Shown here in pieces: positions 13,169 through 14,482 of a stretch of DNA of 14,482 nt (the stretch's first letter is position 1; each line of letters opens with the position of its first letter). The translations under genes and the position numbers were made by a program. Origin of the DNA: Nitratireductor sp. (lineage in GTDB: Bacteria > Pseudomonadota > Alphaproteobacteria > Rhizobiales > Rhizobiaceae); NCBI GenBank assembly GCA_020441735.1, contig JAGRLQ010000083.1:611-15092 (forward strand). Direction: 5' to 3'. The notes under the pieces are model-generated. The model ran no database searches and had not been told where the DNA came from. It was given only the letters and a program-made list of their open reading frames with translations.

Positions 13169-14222
13169 CGCCGTTCTCCGCGTTGCCGGATGGCCCCCAT
13201 GGCTGCACGGGGGAGGAGCGAACGGGTGCCGATGTCTTCTCGACCCGGTTGGCAGCGCTCATGGTGCGCGGCTTGCCGCCGGATTGCCTGCCGTCACCAT
13301 CCTTGCCGAACACCTCCTTGGAGATTTCGCCGATGCCGCCCAGCGCACCAAGCAGGCTGGAGGCTTCCATCGGCAGCATCAGCACTTTCTGGTTGTTGGC
13401 AGAGGCAATCTGCGCAAGCGCATCGACATATTTTTGCGCAACGAAGTAGTTGATGGCCTGAACATCGCCCTGGGCAATCGCCTCGGAAACCATCGCAGTC
13501 GCCTTGGCTTCGGCTTCCGCCAGCCGTTCGCGTGCCTCCGCCTCACGGAAGGCAGCCTCCCGCTCGCCCTCTGCCTGCAGGATTTGCGACTGTTTCTGGC
13601 CTTCGGCCTTCAGGATTTCCGATTGCCGCAGCCCCTCGGCCTCGAGAATGTTGGCGCGCTTGTCACGCTCGGCTTTCATCTGCCGGCCCATCGCCTGAAC
13701 CAGGTCGTCAGGCGGATTGATATCCTTGATCTCGATGCGGGTCATCTTGACCCCCCAGGGGGAAGCCGCCTCATCGACCACCCGAAGCAACCGCTCATTG
13801 ATCTCGTCACGCTTGGAAAGAAGCTCGTCCAGATCCATCGATCCCATAACCGAACGGATGTTGGTCATGGTCAGATTGAGGATGGCGTTTTCAAGCCCGC
13901 GCACTTCATAGGCAGCCCGCGCAGCTTCAAGCACCTGATAGAAGGCCACGCCGTCGGCACTGACGGTGGCATTGTCGCGCGTGATGACCTCCTGGGTCGG
14001 CACGTCGAGCACCTGCTCCATCATGTTCATTTTTGCGCCGACCCGGTCGATCACGGGGATGATCAGATTGAGACCCGGCTTCAGCGTACGCACAAAACGG
14101 CCAAAACGTTCGACGGTGTAATTGTAGCCCTGCGGTACCTGCTTGACGCCGGCAATCAGGATGATGATGAGAACGACGGCTGCCGCAATCACCCACAAGT
14201 CGAAACCCATTAATTCCGGCAT
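13158..14222 (-). CDS. SPFH/Band 7 protein, paraslipin (QmcA/YbbK-like)
   Basis: A membrane-anchored SPFH protein of 354 aa, expected to oligomerise at the inner membrane and to help quality control or membrane organisation. An N-terminal transmembrane segment covers about 8-26 (FDLWVIAAAVVLIIILIAG). The SPFH domain covers about 27-190: QVPQGYNYTVERFGRF, TLKPGLNLIIPVIDRV, VITRDNATVSADGVAFYQV, NIRSVMGSMDLDELL. Then comes a long Glu/Ala/Lys-rich coiled coil (about 190-260; ANILEAEGLRQSEILKAE), a conserved segment around IASANNQKVLMLPMEASSLLG, and a 45-residue polar tail. The ATG follows GGAGG by seven bases. It is first in a two-gene operon with the NfeD gene and has its own promoter. Confidence 0.94.
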   Translation of the reverse strand: MPELMGFDLWVIAAAVVLIIILIAGVKQVPQGYNYTVERFGRFVRTLKPGLNLIIPVIDRVGAKMNMMEQVLDVPTQEVITRDNATVSADGVAFYQVLEAARAAYEVRGLENAILNLTMTNIRSVMGSMDLDELLSKRDEINERLLRVVDEAASPWGVKMTRIEIKDINPPDDLVQAMGRQMKAERDKRANILEAEGLRQSEILKAEGQKQSQILQAEGEREAAFREAEARERLAEAEAKATAMVSEAIAQGDVQAINYFVAQKYVDALAQIASANNQKVLMLPMEASSLLGALGGIGEISKEVFGKDGDGRQSGGKPRTMSAANRVEKTSAPVRSSPVQPWGPSGNAENGDDR

Positions 14223-14294
14223 GCCGATCCCTCCGATGAAACGAACGCTTCTGCCGGGGCCGAGAGGCTCCGCAAGGCAGATTTGGTTTCTTCA

Positions 14295-14323
14295 TATATA
14301 GGATTTGTGCGCGATTTTTACAA
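14295..14323 (-). promoter_or_regulatory. sigma70-type promoter of the SPFH-NfeD operon
   Basis: On the minus strand TTGTAA (14318-14323), a 17-base spacer and TATATA (14295-14300). Spacing is ideal and both hexamers are close to consensus. Transcription would begin near 14288, giving a leader of about 65 bases. Confidence 0.6.
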
Positions 14324-14380
14324 AGAAAACCGCCGCAAACGGGTTGTCTGCGCCGGTCACACCGCACCATCGACCAGAGT

Positions 14381-14482
14381 TCAAATCCAGCCGGAAAGTT
14401 CCCGCCGCACCATCGCTTCAAGCACCGCCATACCTTCCTTGCTGTCGTTGAGGCAGGGAATATGGGTGAAATTGACGCCGCC
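14381..14482 (-). CDS. hemH: ferrochelatase, C-terminal end (runs off window)
   Basis: Only the last 33 residues are present, in frame to the window edge. The text GGVNFTHIPCLNDSKEGM then VLEAMVRRELSGWI fits the C-terminal end of bacterial ferrochelatases, where a (Y/H)IPCLND(S) block is conserved and is followed by a terminal amphipathic helix. Ferrochelatase inserts ferrous iron into protoporphyrin IX. The call rests on a short segment, so it is less certain than the others. The gene ends 159 bases before the SPFH start on the same strand, and the SPFH promoter lies in between. Confidence 0.7.
   Translation of the reverse strand, partial: GGVNFTHIPCLNDSKEGMAVLEAMVRRELSGWI

Noticed and set aside
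1..14482. Mobile elements, tRNA genes, CRISPR arrays, toxin-antitoxin or phage-defence genes
   Set aside because: No transposase, integrase, cloverleaf, regularly spaced repeat or defence-type protein was recognised; all sizeable genes are housekeeping or envelope genes.

Overview
This window looks like ordinary chromosomal DNA of an alphaproteobacterium, most probably of the order Hyphomicrobiales (Rhizobiales). The signs are: a ROSE-type RNA thermometer with an RpoH-like promoter in front of a small heat-shock gene, an alphaproteobacterial-style gltB leader peptide, a KdsD / lytic transglycosylase / DUF459 / BBP2-type porin / GalU / GalE neighbourhood, and a ferrochelatase / SPFH / NfeD run. 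GC is moderately high throughout. I see no insertion sequence, phage gene, integrase, tRNA, CRISPR array or codon-use break that would mark an acquired island.

Left part (1-3027): the 5' part of gltB (glutamate synthase large subunit) runs leftward off the window. An 870-base gene-free stretch separates it from rightward ltaE (threonine aldolase). This stretch is the least explained part of the window. It holds a structured gltB leader with partial glycine-riboswitch-like motifs, an inverted repeat followed by a T-run, and a candidate structured small RNA ending in a strong intrinsic terminator at 1725-1759.

Middle (3055-4961): a monoacylglycerol-lipase-like hydrolase (leftward) is divergent from hsp20 (rightward). 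The hsp20 leader carries an RpoH-like promoter, two hairpins and a ROSE-like Shine-Dalgarno hairpin. An intrinsic terminator follows the gene.

Envelope block (4997-12695): leftward kdsD (LPS Kdo precursor), an MltB-family lytic transglycosylase and a periplasmic DUF459 protein. A divergent outer-membrane beta-barrel protein lies rightward of them. Convergent to that is galU, which is divergent from galE. Together they supply Kdo and UDP-sugars, remodel murein and contribute an outer-membrane protein, which is coherent with surface polysaccharide and envelope biogenesis. They do not form a single operon.

Right end (12698-14482): a leftward SPFH (paraslipin/QmcA-like) - NfeD pair, translationally overlapping, with a good sigma70-type promoter. 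Upstream of it lies the 3' end of a gene that reads as hemH (ferrochelatase).

I did not find a convincing previously undescribed multi-gene system. The best candidates for new biology are RNA elements in 1108-1977 and the apparent loss of catalytic residues in the DUF459 protein.
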